64,000 bases of DNA from Corynebacterium sp. HMSC08A12 (GCF_001807485.1 NZ_KV789188.1:1-64000); one strand, 5' to 3'; positions 39,619-47,941 are shown, counted from the first letter of the stretch. The notes: generated by a model from the sequence alone, not told the origin. Numbers and translations: made by a program.

Positions 39619-40659
39619 ATGACGAACAACAATCCATTCGATAACCAGCCCAACCAGGGCGGCAACAACGGGGAGAACAACCCCTTCAACAACGGCTCCA
39701 ACCCAGGTGACGAGACCACTCAGTGGAGCGCAAACCAGAACCAGCCCCAGGGCGGTCAGCAATACGGCGCACAGCAGCCACAGCCCGGGGGTTATGGCCA
39801 GCCCGGCCCGCAAGGCGGTTACGGCCAGCCTGGTGCGAATGGTCAGCCCGGACAGAATCCTTTTAACCAGGGCGGCTACGGCCAACCCGGACAACCCGGA
39901 CAGCCTGGCCAGAACCCCTTCGCTGGCGGTGCTGCCAGCGCCTATGGTCAAGACCTCAACTCCGGCGGTGGTGGCGGGGGCACCGGCAAGGTTATCGGCA
40001 TCATCGTCGCCCTCGCTGTCGTCATTGCCCTGGCGGTAGGCGGCTACTTCCTGCTGGCCAAGGATGATGACGGATCCGATTCCGACGAAACCTCGACCTC
40101 CCAGACCGAGGGCAACTCCGAAGAGAGCACCGAGGAGACCAGCGAGGAAAGCTCCGAGGAGTCCACTACTTCCGAGACCTCAAGCGCACCGAGCTCCACC
40201 GCCGCGCAGAGGGGTGACGTCGGCGGACCGGATGATTCCCTCCCCGCCACTTACAAGGACGCAATGCCGGAGAAGGTCAACGACCTGGTGAACAAGTGCA
40301 AGGACGGAACCTTCACTCTGCGCTACTACGACTCCTCCAAGGAGAAGCGCGACATGACCGGCGCAAATTGTAAGGGCGTCCGGGGTTCGGGTTGGGCCTA
40401 CTGGGACGTGGACTTCATCAACGACAAGGAGTACGTCGAGGTCAAGGAGAAGGAATTCAAGGACGGCGGCGCGACGATCGTGAACGACAAGCCGAACGAA
40501 TACGCTGGCTACGTTAAGGACAGGGGCAACACGATCGTGTTCATCTTCAACAAGGACAAGGACATCGTTCTAGAGTCCAAGCTCATCGCCCCGAAGCGCG
40601 GCGAGGTTAAGCAGGTATTCGACGAGCTTGGCTACTCCGGTGTTGGCGAGGACGCCTAA
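39619..40659 (+). CDS. Gln/Gly/Pro-rich membrane protein, paralog B
   Basis: A 346-residue protein of the same design as the preceding gene. It has an N-terminal low-complexity segment ([21 protein letters not shown] repeats, about residues 1-120) and a membrane helix (VIGIIVALAVVIALAVGGYFLLA). A Ser/Thr/Glu-rich stalk leads to an ectodomain beginning GDVGGPDDSLPATYKDAMPEK, with a matching Cys pair (NKCKDG, ANCKGV). The ectodomains of A and B align along their whole length, ending in LGY, so the pair arose by tandem duplication. Function is unknown. Confidence 0.8.
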   Translation: MTNNNPFDNQPNQGGNNGENNPFNNGSNPGDETTQWSANQNQPQGGQQYGAQQPQPGGYGQPGPQGGYGQPGANGQPGQNPFNQGGYGQPGQPGQPGQNPFAGGAASAYGQDLNSGGGGGGTGKVIGIIVALAVVIALAVGGYFLLAKDDDGSDSDETSTSQTEGNSEESTEETSEESSEESTTSETSSAPSSTAAQRGDVGGPDDSLPATYKDAMPEKVNDLVNKCKDGTFTLRYYDSSKEKRDMTGANCKGVRGSGWAYWDVDFINDKEYVEVKEKEFKDGGATIVNDKPNEYAGYVKDRGNTIVFIFNKDKDIVLESKLIAPKRGEVKQVFDELGYSGVGEDA

Positions 40660-40667
40660 CCCGCGCC

Positions 40668-40688
40668 AGGCTAGCTAGCGCCTAGCCT
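40668..40688. terminator. Short hairpin between convergent genes
   Basis: AGGCTA and TAGCCT arms with a nine-base loop, between paralog B and the secreted protein gene. No T-run. Confidence 0.3.
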
Positions 40689-40690
40689 CC

Positions 40691-41107
40691 CTACAGCGGC
40701 TGGATCCAGCCCTGCTGAACGGCGTGCTGGTAGCCACCAACCAGTGCCGCGCCCAGGGCAACCGCACCTACGACACCGCCGACCCAGGCCAGAATGCCTG
40801 CGATCGGCGGTACATCTTTACCTAGGGAACCTGCGGGATCCGTGCTGCCCAGCGGGAAGGTCTTCAGCAGCCATTCGGCACCCGGGTTCGCGGATTCAAT
40901 GCTGCCCGCCAGGGAGCCTTCGTTGTTGGCCTTCGGGTTGTTCGGGTTGGAATCTGGGTCGGTGGGCTGGGTGATCGGGGCGGTGCTGGAGCCCTTGCCT
41001 TCGGACGGGGCGATAGCCTGCGCCGGGGCGGCTGCGACGGCGCTGATGGTCAGGGCGCTTGCGGTGGCCAGTGCAGTCAGGGACTTGGAAGAAGAAAAGG
41101 ACTTCAT
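40691..41107 (-). CDS. Small exported protein with C-terminal membrane segment
   Basis: A 138-residue protein: a signal peptide (KSLTALATASALTISAVAAAPAQA, cleaved near residue 32), a Ser/Pro/Asn-rich spacer (TQPTDPDSNPNNPKANNEGS), and a C-terminal hydrophobic helix (IAGILAWVGGVVGAVALGAALVGG) with a short polar end. No family is recognised. It is the 3' neighbour of metB, 12 bases from its stop codon on the same strand. Confidence 0.75.
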   Translation of the reverse strand: MKSFSSSKSLTALATASALTISAVAAAPAQAIAPSEGKGSSTAPITQPTDPDSNPNNPKANNEGSLAGSIESANPGAEWLLKTFPLGSTDPAGSLGKDVPPIAGILAWVGGVVGAVALGAALVGGYQHAVQQGWIQPL

Positions 41108-41119
41108 AAGTCCAGTAGT

Positions 41120-42283
41120 TTAAAGCTGCTCCAGCGCCTGCGCGACATCTGCGAGCAGATCCTCCAGATCCTCAATGCCGATGGAGATGCGCACCAGGTC
41201 GCGCGGAACCTCCAGCTGGGAGCCCGCAACCGACTGGTGGGTCATCGTCGCCGGGTGCTCCAGCAGCGATTCCACACCGCCCAGCGACTCCGCCAGGCAG
41301 ATCAGCTTGGTGGACTGACAGAACTTCAGCGCCGCTTCCTCGGAGTGGAAGCGTACGGAGATCATGCCGCCGAATCCCTTGCCGGTGGACTGGCGCTTGG
41401 CCACCTCGTGGCCGGGGTGCTGCGGCAGGCCGGGGTACAGGACGGTGGCGACTTCCTCCCGCTCATCCAGGTATTCCGCGATGGCCTGTGCATTCGAGCA
41501 GTGGCGGTCCATGCGCACACCCAGGGTCTTCAAGCCACGGGCATTCAGGTAGGCATCGAAAGGCGAGGCAATCGGGCCCGCACCGCCGAGCAGGAAGTCC
41601 AGATCCTCGTCCAGCTGTGCATCGTTGCTGACGATCGCGCCGCCGACCACATCGGAGTGCCCACCGATGTACTTCGTGGTGGAGTGCAGCACCACGTCCG
41701 CGCCGTGATCCAGGGGGCGCTGCAGGTAGGGGCTGCAGAAGGTGTTATCCACGATCAGCTGCGGGCGCGTGGGGGCGTCACTACCAAACTCATCGGCGAG
41801 CACCTCGGCGATGGCAGCGATGTCGGTCACGGCGAGCAGTGGGTTCGTCGGGGTCTCCAGCCACACCAGCTTCGTCTTCGGGGTCAGCGCCGCACGGACG
41901 GCCTCGGGGTCGGTGGTGTCCACCACGGTGAAGTCCACGTTCCAGTCCTTGAAAACGGTGGCGATCAGGCGATACGTTCCGCCGTAAGCGTCGTGCCCCA
42001 TGATCAGGTGGTCGCCGGGGCGCAGCAGCACGCGCAGCAGGTGGTCGGTGGCGGCCATGCCAGAAGCGTAGACGCGGCCGTGCTCACCACCCTCAAGGGC
42101 GGCGATTGTGCGGGCCAGCGAGTCGACGGTCGGGTTCGCCACCCGACCGTACTCGTAGCCTCCGCGCAGCTCGTTCGGCGCATTCTGGGCGAACGTGGTG
42201 GAGGCGTAGATCGGCACGTTGATGGAGCCCATGAACTCGTCGGGCTCGTAGCCTGCGTGGATGGCATCTGTGTTGTGGGCCAT
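41120..42283 (-). CDS. metB: Cystathionine gamma-synthase
   Basis: A 387-residue PLP enzyme of the transsulfuration pathway, condensing an O-acylhomoserine with cysteine. Family motifs are YEYGRVANPTVDSLA, YASGMAATDHLL, and the PLP-lysine in LHSTTKYIGGHSDVVGG. The C-terminal part contains LGGVESLLEHPATMTH. AGAGGAG lies upstream of ATG 42283. A perfect McbR-type operator lies 83 bases upstream. A cystathionine gamma-lyase activity cannot be excluded from sequence alone. Confidence 0.93.
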   Translation of the reverse strand: MAHNTDAIHAGYEPDEFMGSINVPIYASTTFAQNAPNELRGGYEYGRVANPTVDSLARTIAALEGGEHGRVYASGMAATDHLLRVLLRPGDHLIMGHDAYGGTYRLIATVFKDWNVDFTVVDTTDPEAVRAALTPKTKLVWLETPTNPLLAVTDIAAIAEVLADEFGSDAPTRPQLIVDNTFCSPYLQRPLDHGADVVLHSTTKYIGGHSDVVGGAIVSNDAQLDEDLDFLLGGAGPIASPFDAYLNARGLKTLGVRMDRHCSNAQAIAEYLDEREEVATVLYPGLPQHPGHEVAKRQSTGKGFGGMISVRFHSEEAALKFCQSTKLICLAESLGGVESLLEHPATMTHQSVAGSQLEVPRDLVRISIGIEDLEDLLADVAQALEQL

Positions 42284-42365
42284 GGAAACTCCTCTTCGAA
42301 CTAGTGCTTGGTCGCGCTCGTCGGCGCCGGGTGAACCGATCCGGCGCGCATCGTTTCAACGATTA

Positions 42366-42381
42366 TAGACCAAGCAGTCTA
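42366..42381. promoter_or_regulatory. McbR operator upstream of metB
   Basis: TAGACCAAGCAGTCTA matches the C. glutamicum McbR consensus TAGAC-N6-GTCTA exactly. McbR is the TetR-type repressor of sulfur-amino-acid genes, and metB is a known target. Confidence 0.88.
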
Positions 42382-42441
42382 GTTTTCGGCAACAATGGAC
42401 CAACCTTGGCGGGTTTAGGGCAATAGCACCACAATGGCTAC

Positions 42442-43083
42442 ATGGATCGAAGCGCACAGAGAATCGATTTCGCCCAACCCGCCGACGTCGTCGCCCCGCT
42501 TTTGTTGGGCGCGGTCTTGCGCCACGGCGGAGTGGCTATTGAGTTGACCGAGGTCGAGGCCTATCTGGGGATTGCAGACGAAGCGTCCCATGCCTTCAAC
42601 GGCCCGACCCCTCGTTGCGAGGTTATGTTTGGCCCTCCCCAACACCTCTACGTGTATGCCAGTTATGGCATCCACCGTGCCGGCAACCTGGTGTGCAGCC
42701 CCGATGGCGAGGCTGGAGGAGTACTGCTGCGCGCAGGAAAAATCATCGAGGGGCTCGAAATTGCCCGTGCCCGGCGCGGATCAAAGCCCGCGGATGAAGC
42801 GCTTGCGCGTGGGCCGGGAAACCTGGGCGCAGCACTTGGTTTGAACCTGGACCTTAATGGCTCGGCGGTTGATCAAGTGATTTCTTGCGCAGGCGATACC
42901 TCATCCACTGCTGCCCCGTTTACCCTGACCCCACGCACAGCTATCCCAGAGATCACCCGTGGCAAACGCATAGGGATCACCAAGAACGCGGATGCCTTAC
43001 TCCGCTTCTGGGTGCCCGGCGACCGCAGCGTTTCCAGCCCCCGCGGCCGGCAGCTGGGAAGCCCACTGCGCACACCCTCGTAG
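42442..43083 (+). CDS. 3-methyladenine DNA glycosylase (Aag/MPG family)
   Basis: A 213-residue alkyladenine glycosylase. The family motifs are IELTEVEAYLG with the catalytic Glu, DEASHAFNGPTPRCEVMFGPP, HLYVYASYGIH, and ARGPGNLGAALGL. It removes alkylated purines in base-excision repair and is unrelated in fold to the Tag gene at 27.5 kb, so the genome has two 3-methyladenine glycosylases within 15 kb. It diverges from metB. Confidence 0.92.
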   Translation: MDRSAQRIDFAQPADVVAPLLLGAVLRHGGVAIELTEVEAYLGIADEASHAFNGPTPRCEVMFGPPQHLYVYASYGIHRAGNLVCSPDGEAGGVLLRAGKIIEGLEIARARRGSKPADEALARGPGNLGAALGLNLDLNGSAVDQVISCAGDTSSTAAPFTLTPRTAIPEITRGKRIGITKNADALLRFWVPGDRSVSSPRGRQLGSPLRTPS

Positions 43084-43090
43084 TCGGCTG

Positions 43091-43891
43091 CTAGCAGCGA
43101 CCAAGCTCGCGCTGGATCGCCTCCTTTTCCGCCTGTGTAACCCACAGTTGATACTCCGCCTTCACTCGCACCTGAATGGAGACATAGGTGCAGCGGAAAC
43201 CCTTATTCGCCGGTAGCCACGTCGCGGCATCGCCCGCACCTTTCTGCATATTCGCCGGCCCATCAACGGCCAGCAGGTTCATCGGATCGTTGGCGAACTG
43301 CTCGCGCCGCTCCGGGGAAAGCTGCTGCGCGCCCTTCTGCCAGGCATCGGCCAAGGCCACTACGTGGTCGATCTGCACCGCCTGGCTGGTCTTCTGCCCA
43401 CGGACGAAGTGGATGTGCTGGCCGGTATAGGGATCCTGCAGGTCACCACTGAGCACCTTGCAACCCTTCGGCGCCTCCACGTTGGTGAGGTCGCGCGCGA
43501 GGATGTCGTTGCGCTGGTCGCAACCGTTGCGGTCGATGTCCTTCCACCGCTGGCCGAACTCATCGCGACTGTAGCCCGTCTTCGGCGCGCGCCCCTTGAC
43601 CGCCAGCGTCTCCAGCAGGTCCAGCATGTTCTGCTGGTGCAGCGACCGTTCCGGCGCTGCGGGTTGCTCTGGTTCTTGTTCCGGTTCTGGCTGCTCTGGG
43701 GGCTCGGATTGTTCTGACTGCTCCGGCACCGTTTCTGTGGTCGGTTCTACCGGTGCTTCCGAGCTTTGTGACGCCGAACTTCCGCCCTCTAGGAACTCCG
43801 TACCCTCGGCGCACCCACCAAGTAGCAAACTCACGCCCACTAGCAGCGCCGCTGCACGGGCGGATACACGCCCACTTACCCTCTTGCTCAT
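43091..43891 (-). CDS. Lipoprotein with HNH/DUF1524 nuclease-like domain
   Basis: About 266 residues. The N-terminus is a lipoprotein signal (LLVGVSLLLGGCAEG, Cys about residue 27), then a Glu/Pro/Gln-rich linker. The DUF1524-type HNH domain has QIDHVVALADAWQKGAQ, NDPMNLLAVDGPANMQKG and DAATWLP. Such exported HNH proteins are common in corynebacteria; a role in degrading external DNA is suspected but unproven. ATG 43891 is chosen from the signal peptide. Confidence 0.85.
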   Translation of the reverse strand: MSKRVSGRVSARAAALLVGVSLLLGGCAEGTEFLEGGSSASQSSEAPVEPTTETVPEQSEQSEPPEQPEPEQEPEQPAAPERSLHQQNMLDLLETLAVKGRAPKTGYSRDEFGQRWKDIDRNGCDQRNDILARDLTNVEAPKGCKVLSGDLQDPYTGQHIHFVRGQKTSQAVQIDHVVALADAWQKGAQQLSPERREQFANDPMNLLAVDGPANMQKGAGDAATWLPANKGFRCTYVSIQVRVKAEYQLWVTQAEKEAIQRELGRC

Positions 43892-43980
43892 AACCCAACA
43901 CGCTAGCAATCGCCCTGGACAGTCCTGGCGAGCATCCACCTTAAGTTTCGAACAAGCGTGCGGGGCGGCGCGGACGTAGG

Positions 43981-43999
43981 GGCGTCAATAAAAAGAAAA
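43981..43999 (+). repeat. Dispersed GGCGTCA motif copy
   Basis: GGCGTCAATAAAAAGAAAA, intergenic, about 50-70 bases upstream of the DUF4442 gene. Confidence 0.8.
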
Positions 44000-44050
44000 T
44001 ACTTTTATAGCTGCTTACCGCTGGCGGCCTCGCGGTAGCATAAACGCATC

Positions 44051-44818
44051 ATGAAACCTCTAAAAAAGATTTACCGTGCACAAATGAAGGCAGTACCGGC
44101 CTTCGCAGACAAGATGATCGAGAAGCCGAACCGCATGCGGCGCATGATGAACCTCTGGCCGCCGCTGCTGTGCTCCGGCATTAAGATGACCCGCGTTTCC
44201 GAAGACTGGGCACACGCGCGCATCGTGCTGAACCTGCGTTGGTGGAACGCCAACATGCACGGTGCCGCCTTCGGCGGAACGCTGTTTTCCATGACGGATG
44301 TGCTGTTCGGCACCCTGATCGCCCGCCGTCTTGGCACTGAATACGAAGCCTGGACCCGTACCGGCACCTTCCAATTCCTCAAGCCCGGTCGCAGTGGGGC
44401 ATACATGGACGTGGATCTCACGCCCGAGCTGATCAATTGGATCACCGAAACCGTCGAAGAGGACGGCTACTGCAACGTGCCGTACACCTCCATCATTTAC
44501 AACAAAGACGGCTCCATCGTGGGCATCGGCCAGCAGGATCTGCACGTCCGCCCGCGCGGTGGAGGCAAGCGCGCCGACCGGCCGAAGCAGGCCCTGCAGC
44601 CGCGCGGCCTAGTGCTGGAATCGCTGGCAAACGCCGTGGTCTGGCACTGCTTCAAGGATCAGCCGGAGATCCTGACCGTGCTGATGTCCGAACAGCGCCG
44701 CATCCCCGATCCCGAGGATCAGATGCGCCACGTGGTGAAGGTAGCGCTAGAAAAATCCACCAAGTCCCGGGAGGACCTGGTGGCTCTCGATATTCCGGAA
44801 AAGTACCTGGACGCTTAA
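44051..44818 (+). CDS. DUF4442/hotdog thioesterase-like protein
   Basis: A 255-residue protein. Residues about 15-170 match the DUF4442 hotdog family, related to acyl-CoA thioesterases: KMTRVSEDWAHARIVLNLRWWNANMHGAAFGGTLFSMTD, then an acyl-pocket helix and FQFLKPGRSGAYMDVDL. The C-terminal 80 residues (LVLESLANAVVWHCFKDQPEIL onward) are an extension of unknown role. A TAGCAT at 44036 would place the transcript start within a few bases of ATG. Confidence 0.8.
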   Translation: MKPLKKIYRAQMKAVPAFADKMIEKPNRMRRMMNLWPPLLCSGIKMTRVSEDWAHARIVLNLRWWNANMHGAAFGGTLFSMTDVLFGTLIARRLGTEYEAWTRTGTFQFLKPGRSGAYMDVDLTPELINWITETVEEDGYCNVPYTSIIYNKDGSIVGIGQQDLHVRPRGGGKRADRPKQALQPRGLVLESLANAVVWHCFKDQPEILTVLMSEQRRIPDPEDQMRHVVKVALEKSTKSREDLVALDIPEKYLDA

Positions 44819-44819
44819 G

Positions 44820-45170
44820 TTAGCCCAGCACCTTGCCGCAGTTCGGCCAAGCGCCTGCACCCTGCGTGGCCAGGACCTTCTCGGCAATCTCGATCTGCTG
44901 CGCCTTCGTGGCCTGGTTAGCGGTCGGGGCGTACTTCGTACCGCCGAAGCCAGACCAGGTCTGGGCGCTAAACTGCAGCCCGCCGTAGTAGCCGTTGCCC
45001 GTGTTGATGCTCCAGTTGCCACCGGACTCACACTGTGCAACCTGATCCCAGGCGCTTACCGGTGCGGCCTGTGTGGCCGGGGCTGCCACAGCTGCGGCGG
45101 CTGCCGGGGCAGCAACCAGGCCTGCGGCCATGCCGATGCGGGCGAAAGCGGTCTTTACGGACTTATTCAT
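44820..45170 (-). CDS. Resuscitation-promoting factor-like lytic transglycosylase
   Basis: A 116-residue secreted protein: a signal peptide (first about 36 residues, ending in Ala repeats and ATQA), then a single Rpf domain ([28 protein letters not shown], with the catalytic Glu in CESGGNW, to [10 protein letters not shown]). Rpf proteins cleave peptidoglycan and aid growth from dormancy. It is a minimal Rpf without LysM or G5 domains. The long 5' leader is structured (listed separately). The gene converges with the DUF4442 gene, with no gap. Confidence 0.92.
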   Translation of the reverse strand: MNKSVKTAFARIGMAAGLVAAPAAAAAVAAPATQAAPVSAWDQVAQCESGGNWSINTGNGYYGGLQFSAQTWSGFGGTKYAPTANQATKAQQIEIAEKVLATQGAGAWPNCGKVLG

Positions 45171-45271
45171 GTAGACGAAAACTCCTTCTGCGAAGCCGGC
45201 CGGGTGGCTGGCTTCATATCGATTGTTTGATGTCTACGCGGCCGCGCTTTGCGACTGCACGCTGGCAGTTA

Positions 45272-45350
45272 CGCGAAGTATCGCGCCCCGGGTGCTTGCC
45301 GGGCAGCTGCCACTAAGCACGCAAACTTACGCACTCTCCCCCGGGGTGCG
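45272..45350 (-). ncRNA. Structured 5' leader of the rpf gene (candidate riboswitch)
   Basis: Three successive hairpins in the leader: CGCAC...GTGCG (45330-45350), GTGCTT...AAGCAC (45292-45320) and CGCGA...TCGCG (45272-45285). The GGGGGAG loop and the CAGCTGCCCGGCAAGC stretch recall parts of the ydaO (c-di-AMP) riboswitch that controls rpf-like genes in some actinobacteria. The match is too loose to assign it. Confidence 0.35.
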
Positions 45351-45493
45351 TCAACCGAAAAGGCGCCAGATCCCGAAAAAATCTCGGATTGATAACAAAA
45401 TTTAAGGGGCTTCTTAGACCCCTTGCTGGCTGGATTCCACCACTTAGAACCTGAGAAAGCGCCTCTTACCAGGCGAATGCATCACTGCACCTC

Positions 45494-45522
45494 TTGATTG
45501 ATGCTTTGATGCGGAATACTAT
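45494..45522 (+). promoter_or_regulatory. Promoter of the VapBC operon
   Basis: TTGATT (45494-45499), a 17-base spacer, and TACTAT (45517-45522). The expected start coincides with ATG 45530, giving a leaderless mRNA. Confidence 0.65.
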
Positions 45523-45529
45523 TGTGTAC

Positions 45530-45769
45530 ATGCGCACCACAATTAATCTTCCTTCGAAAGTCCTAGAGGCGGCTAAACAGCAAGCGAAGCTCAACGACCT
45601 CACCTTGAGTTCTTACGTAGAAGAGGTAATTCGAACGGCTCTAAAGCAAGCTGAAAACTCTCCACAACAAACAGACAGCACTTTTCTCCCAGTGTTTGAC
45701 TGCGGCCCCATGCTCGTAGACATCGACGATAAAGATGCACTCTGGGAGACGCTCGATGATCGTTCCTGA
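45530..45769 (+). CDS. VapB-like antitoxin
   Basis: About 79 residues. The N-terminal MRTTINLPSKVLEAAKQQAKLNDLTLSSYVEEVIRTAL is a ribbon-helix-helix type DNA-binding region, followed by a toxin-neutralising tail. It overlaps the toxin start by 14 bases, so translation is coupled. It should bind the VapC toxin and repress the operon. The promoter (listed) favours ATG 45530 over the upstream ATG. The pair is less GC-rich than its surroundings, in keeping with horizontal transfer. Confidence 0.85.
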   Translation: MRTTINLPSKVLEAAKQQAKLNDLTLSSYVEEVIRTALKQAENSPQQTDSTFLPVFDCGPMLVDIDDKDALWETLDDRS

Positions 45770-46190
45770 TGTCAATGTTCTGATTAACGCATTCAGCTCC
45801 TCCGCACCCCGCCACAAGGAAGCTAAGGAATGGCTACAGAAGGCGCTTTCTCAGCGTGAATCGGTCGGAATTCTCGACGTGATAGCGACCGGGTTTATCC
45901 GAATCATGACGAATCCTCGGATTTTTGCAGTGCCTCTCACCCCGGAGCAGGCTACAGGAGCCATCAACGCAGTCCTCGCTTCCCCCAACACAGTGCTTTT
46001 ACACCCCGCAGGCGCTTCTTGGGACATCTTCGACGAGATGGTGCGACTGCATAAACTCTGCGGTAACGATATTCCCGACGCATGGATTGCCGCCGCGGTC
46101 ATTGCAGACGAGGCAACCTTAATAAGCGATGATCAAGGTTTCGCCCGCTTCTCCAACCTGCGGTGGAACAGCATTGGCGAAGAAAAGTAG
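45756..46190 (+). CDS. VapC-like PIN-domain toxin
   Basis: A 144-residue PIN ribonuclease. The acidic residues are in VPDVNVLINAF (first Asp), DIPDAWIAAAVI and LISDDQGFARF, forming the Mg-binding site that cleaves RNA in VapC toxins. ATG 45756 lies inside the end of the antitoxin gene. No evidence of inactivation is seen. Confidence 0.9.
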   Translation: MIVPDVNVLINAFSSSAPRHKEAKEWLQKALSQRESVGILDVIATGFIRIMTNPRIFAVPLTPEQATGAINAVLASPNTVLLHPAGASWDIFDEMVRLHKLCGNDIPDAWIAAAVIADEATLISDDQGFARFSNLRWNSIGEEK

Positions 46191-46243
46191 CAACTCTCGA
46201 TTCGGATTGCAGTCGACGAGGACAATCCACTGGAGCGAAGCAT

Positions 46244-46825
46244 TTATCGGCGCGGGCCGTAGACCGCAGCCGATTCGATGCGGGTAGGCACCACGTACGC
46301 GATTGCAGCGGTGCAAACAATGCCCGTGAGCGTGACCAACGTCCCCCAGTCGCCACTTAGCAGTCCGCCCGCGAGCACCCATGCGATCGCGGCGACTGAT
46401 GCCAGCGCGATCACGGCCATGCCAAAGAGGTGCTCGTTGCCCGTACCGGAAACCGGTATGTACAGGAGCCCGGCGAGTACGCCGATGACGCCCGCAATCA
46501 CTCCAGTCAGTACAGCAGGCCCCACGCCTGCGGACGCTTCACCTGGAATGAAGCTCACCAGGAGGTCCACGATGAACACCGCAGCGAAAGTGACAGCCGC
46601 GGCCAGAACAGCGAGGACGATGAGGTTCATCGCAACCTTCTTGCCGTCGTAGCGGCCGGCCAGCAGGCCTTCGCGCGGATCTTGCGGGGGCTGGTTGTAG
46701 CCAGAGTTATACCCCTGCGGGTACTGCTGCTGGTTGTTGTAGCCAGAGTTGTAGCCGCCATAACCGCCATTGCCCTGCGTGTTGAACATGCGAGTCTGGT
46801 CGTCGTTTCCTTGCGGGTAAGTCAC
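46244..46825 (-). CDS. Membrane protein with Gln/Gly/Tyr-rich N-terminus
   Basis: A 193-residue protein. Residues 1-55 are low-complexity (GGYGGYNSGYNNQQQYPQGYN-like), followed by four membrane helices (LIVLAVLAAAVTFAAVFIV, VLTGVIAGVIGVLAGLLYIPV, AVIALASVAAIAWVLAGGLL, LVTLTGIVCTAAIAYVV). The sticky N-terminal segment resembles the two paralogs at 38.4-40.7 kb, though the rest does not. The gene converges with vapC. Function is unknown. Confidence 0.78.
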   Translation of the reverse strand: MTYPQGNDDQTRMFNTQGNGGYGGYNSGYNNQQQYPQGYNSGYNQPPQDPREGLLAGRYDGKKVAMNLIVLAVLAAAVTFAAVFIVDLLVSFIPGEASAGVGPAVLTGVIAGVIGVLAGLLYIPVSGTGNEHLFGMAVIALASVAAIAWVLAGGLLSGDWGTLVTLTGIVCTAAIAYVVPTRIESAAVYGPRR

Positions 46826-46903
46826 CCAACGCTCCTTTCACTGGCGTTTCAGGTGGCCTATGTTACCGGAGTGACTATTGAGTAGTCACCCCTCTCCGCA
46901 GCT

Positions 46904-47194
46904 TTAGTGATCGTCCCAGTGGTCACCGTGCTTGGCGTGGCGGTGGCCGTCGTGGATGTAGTCCACGTGATCGCCGTGCGGAACGGCAACGTGGCCGCAG
47001 TTCGGACCGTGCTCGTGGTCGTGATCCTCGTGGACCTGGTGCTCCGTGACCTCACACTCGTCCCAGTGCCCCTCGTGCTCGCGGTGCAGGTGGCCATCGT
47101 GGACGTAATCGACGTGGTCGCCGTGCGGGATGGCGACGTGGCCGCAGTTCGGGCCGTGCTTGTGATCATGGTCGGCGTGGGTAGTGCAGCTCAT
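46904..47194 (-). CDS. His-rich metal-binding repeat protein
   Basis: A 96-residue protein built of two repeats with His pairs and CGH: DHKHGPNCGHVAIPHGDHVDY and DHEHGPNCGHVAVPHGDHVDY. Each is followed by HDGH and linked by a Glu/His-rich stretch. About a quarter of residues are His and Asp. There is no signal peptide, so it is probably cytosolic. Zinc, nickel or copper storage is the obvious hypothesis. AAAGGAG supports ATG 47194. A Zur-like half-palindrome lies about 105 bases upstream. Confidence 0.82.
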   Translation of the reverse strand: MSCTTHADHDHKHGPNCGHVAIPHGDHVDYVHDGHLHREHEGHWDECEVTEHQVHEDHDHEHGPNCGHVAVPHGDHVDYIHDGHRHAKHGDHWDDH

Positions 47195-47297
47195 GATGAA
47201 CTCCTTTATTACAGGCAACCATGGAGCCACCACCCATGGGTTAGGCGGGCCAGTAGGTTGCTTCGACGCTTTCTATACTGCCCTCTCACCTGCTACG

Positions 47298-47317
47298 TTG
47301 TCAATACGTTTTCATTA
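47298..47317. promoter_or_regulatory. Candidate Zur box upstream of the His-rich gene
   Basis: TTGTCAATACGTTTTCATTA. The right half matches TTTTCATTA of the actinobacterial Zur consensus; the left half is degenerate. It suggests zinc-dependent repression. Confidence 0.45.
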
Positions 47318-47353
47318 AATATTGGTTAGAAGCAGTGCGCGGTGGTCACCGGA

Positions 47354-47896
47354 TTACTTCTTCAGGCGTTTTTCCACACTGGTGATAAGGCTACGAACGT
47401 TGGTGAGTACGCGCTCTTCCTTTTCCTCGACCGTCAGCGTCTCCGTCATCTGCGTGGTTCCGTCCGGAGTTTTCGTTCCGCGCACATAATCCACACACGC
47501 CAGGTCACTGCACATGTACGTACCGATGCTGCCGTAGTTATCCTGCGCGGACTTCGTGGTGACGATCGACATCAGAGAGGCGCCACTCGAAGGGTGCAGC
47601 GTGCGGCAAATCTGGCACATGCGCGCCCCGCCGCCGGTCGGGGCCTTACGGATCTCCATAGTGAGACCCTGCAAACCCTGCGCGGTCTCCGCGACGAGGT
47701 ATGCCCGCTGGGGCGCCTTGGGGTCCGCCCAGCTGACAAACACCTGGCTCCCCCAGTCGGCGCCCAGAACGTGTGCCGGAATGTGAATGCGCGCAGCGGC
47801 ACCCTTAGAGCAGTTGATAAAGCTCTTCCGAATCGCCTTTTCAGAGTAGGCCTGCACGATACTCCACCTTTCCGTCGCGCGAACTGCACCAAACAT
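47354..47896 (-). CDS. FBP/EF-G-binding treble-clef zinc-finger protein
   Basis: A protein of about 180 residues. The N-terminal half (YSEKAIRKSFINCSKGAAARIHIP to APQRAYLVAETAQGL) and the C-terminal treble clef (CQICRTLHPSSGASL to CSDLACVDYVRGT) match the actinobacterial FBP-domain family. The related FusB proteins bind elongation factor G and protect it from fusidic acid; this family member is not proven to do so. ATG 47896 is the chosen start. It diverges from the thioredoxin-reductase-like gene. Confidence 0.85.
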   Translation of the reverse strand: MFGAVRATERWSIVQAYSEKAIRKSFINCSKGAAARIHIPAHVLGADWGSQVFVSWADPKAPQRAYLVAETAQGLQGLTMEIRKAPTGGGARMCQICRTLHPSSGASLMSIVTTKSAQDNYGSIGTYMCSDLACVDYVRGTKTPDGTTQMTETLTVEEKEERVLTNVRSLITSVEKRLKK

Positions 47897-47941
47897 GCAG
47901 GTACGGTGGCCAAGTGTAACAATCCTCGAAGGGAGCAGATC

